From NCBI GenBank assembly GCA_025210695.1, contig JAOARE010000008.1:124001-188000 (forward strand): a DNA stretch of 64,000 bases, read 5' to 3'. Of the stretch, positions 63,252 through 64,000 are shown piece by piece (the first letter of the stretch is position 1; the number at the start of each line of letters is the position of its first letter). The position numbers and the translations under genes were made by a program. The notes under the pieces are model-generated. The model was not told the DNA's origin, did no database searches, and worked only from the letters and a program-made list of their open reading frames with translations. The DNA comes from Rickettsiales bacterium (GTDB lineage Bacteria; Pseudomonadota; Alphaproteobacteria; Rickettsiales; CANDYO01).

Positions 63252-64000
63252 ATGGCAGATTTAGATAAAGAAAAAAATATAAAATTTAAAGGCAAAGGTA
63301 AAGTACTTGCTGGTATGGCAATGATGGTTGCTGCTCCTATAACTAGTTTTGTGGGTATGATTTCAATGGGGTTTGGTGCAACAGTTGGTATAATTGGAGG
63401 CATTGGAGGCAAAGCTATATCTTGGTGTTGTTCTGATCCAAATAATAAGGCTTATTGGCAACAAAAAAGTAAGAAAGCAAGGTCTTGGGGAACTAAGGCA
63501 TTTTTAGGAGGAGCCCCCTTCTTTATTTCTCCTTTGATTGCTGGAATGGCAATAGTAGGTGAAGGGCTATATAATCAAACAGGAAAAAATGAATATGGTT
63601 TAATGCCCTCTCTTAGGGCTGTTGCTAGACTCACAAGTGGGGGGTTGCCTCAACCTGGAGATCCTGTTTTATCTCAAGAACCATCCCTTCCAAATCAGCA
63701 AAGTAATGCACAGCATCCACCTCTTAATCAATTTCAGCCTGTTAAATCTATTAGCAATATGAGTTCAATAGTAAACGCTCCAAGTTTTAAGGAGGCACAG
63801 ACTGCATATAAAGAGGAGCTTGGTAAGACTAGTGAAGATCAAAGATATGTTATGGGAGAGCCACAAGCTTGTGGTAATGGAAATTATAAGGCAGTTTTTG
63901 TACCACCTGAATATAAAGGGAAGGTAAAGGAGTGTCCTAAAGAGTTGCAAGTAGAACAAATTTTTAATAAAGATATGGAAGTTATAGGAATTGAAGCAGG
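63252..64000 (+). CDS. Unknown membrane protein, 3' end outside window
   Basis: An ATG at 63252 opens a frame without stops to the end of the window (249 complete codons). Residues 18-55 are hydrophobic and Gly/Met/Ile-rich (GMISMGFGATVGIIGGIGG), and a second hydrophobic stretch near 88-110 (GGAPFFISPLIAGMAIVG) follows a Cys-Cys and Lys-rich loop. A Pro/Gln-rich linker leads to a hydrophilic region with two further cysteines (PQACGNG, VKECPKEL). The sense of the linker fits a membrane-anchored protein with a soluble domain. No family is recognised. Two short frames on the opposite strand here are shadows. Confidence 0.65.
   Translation, partial: MADLDKEKNIKFKGKGKVLAGMAMMVAAPITSFVGMISMGFGATVGIIGGIGGKAISWCCSDPNNKAYWQQKSKKARSWGTKAFLGGAPFFISPLIAGMAIVGEGLYNQTGKNEYGLMPSLRAVARLTSGGLPQPGDPVLSQEPSLPNQQSNAQHPPLNQFQPVKSISNMSSIVNAPSFKEAQTAYKEELGKTSEDQRYVMGEPQACGNGNYKAVFVPPEYKGKVKECPKELQVEQIFNKDMEVIGIEA

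Noticed and set aside
1-64000. tRNA, rRNA, CRISPR array, insertion sequences, prophage
   Set aside because: Reading the intergenic regions showed no TTCGAAT-type T-loop with a cloverleaf, no regularly spaced repeats, no transposase or integrase, and no terminal inverted repeats.

Overview
The window is AT-rich, densely coded alphaproteobacterial chromosome. CtrA and ChpT are specific to Alphaproteobacteria. The low G+C, a VirB6-like protein with a very long C-terminal tail, an ankyrin protein, many lineage-specific proteins, and lpxB, fabI, tolQRAB and mraY in ordinary housekeeping form all point to a Rickettsiales-like, probably host-associated bacterium. The species is not identifiable by eye. 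A photolyase, two unrelated carbonic anhydrases, a shikimate kinase and a CheA-type kinase suggest a less reduced genome than classical Rickettsia. I saw no rRNA, tRNA, CRISPR array, insertion sequence or prophage.

Layout. 1-6.1 kb: the C-terminal part of a VirB6/TrbL-like protein whose tail contains a duplicated three-unit repeat cassette, then a convergent unknown helical-repeat protein. 6.1-9.7 kb: obg-murF-membrane protein-acetyltransferase operon behind a clear sigma-70-type promoter. 9.8-11.7 kb: a receiver protein and a soluble hybrid histidine kinase. 12-14.5 kb: mraY followed by a rhodanese and a persulfide-dioxygenase-like enzyme. 14.6-18.8 kb: an unusual 802-residue ABC protein, aroK, and an orphan polyamine-type binding protein. 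19-24.3 kb: chpT-cheA-cheW operon, a folate enzyme, and ctrA. 24.3-31.8 kb: tilS, GNAT, an SDF symporter preceded by a threonine-rich leader peptide candidate, a glutamine amidotransferase, photolyase, flavoprotein, and three unknown or ankyrin genes. 31.9-42 kb: ABC-2 transporter, tolQRAB, a type I secretion ABC/HlyD pair ending at a strong terminator, lpxB. 42-50.6 kb: beta-carbonic anhydrase, DUF3431 protein, fabI with a small upstream ORF, cation efflux, tadA, Bax-inhibitor-1, DMT transporter, clpA. 50.6-56.5 kb: unknowns, an orphan sulfate-type binding protein, and yggT-pstC-pstA-pstB. 56.6-64 kb: accessory stretch with small ORFs, alpha-carbonic anhydrase, rbfA, two convergent proteins sharing a new-looking four-cysteine domain, an outer-membrane barrel, an amino-acid permease and a partial membrane protein.

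How the parts connect. Envelope work dominates: peptidoglycan (murF, mraY), lipid A (lpxB), fatty acids (fabI), Tol-Pal, type I secretion, phosphate uptake and probably a type IV secretion channel. The regulatory core is CtrA with its phosphotransferase ChpT, placed in one operon with a CheA-like hybrid kinase. Candidate CtrA boxes (TTAA-N7-TTAA) lie upstream of ctrA/tilS and of the four-cysteine protein gene at 59154, but such boxes are expected by chance at about this density in AT-rich DNA.

The best leads for something undescribed are the four-cysteine domain pair with the adjacent barrel (59.1-61.6 kb), the VirB6-like tail repeats, the Thr-rich leader before the symporter, and a group of small ORFs with good ribosome binding sites.
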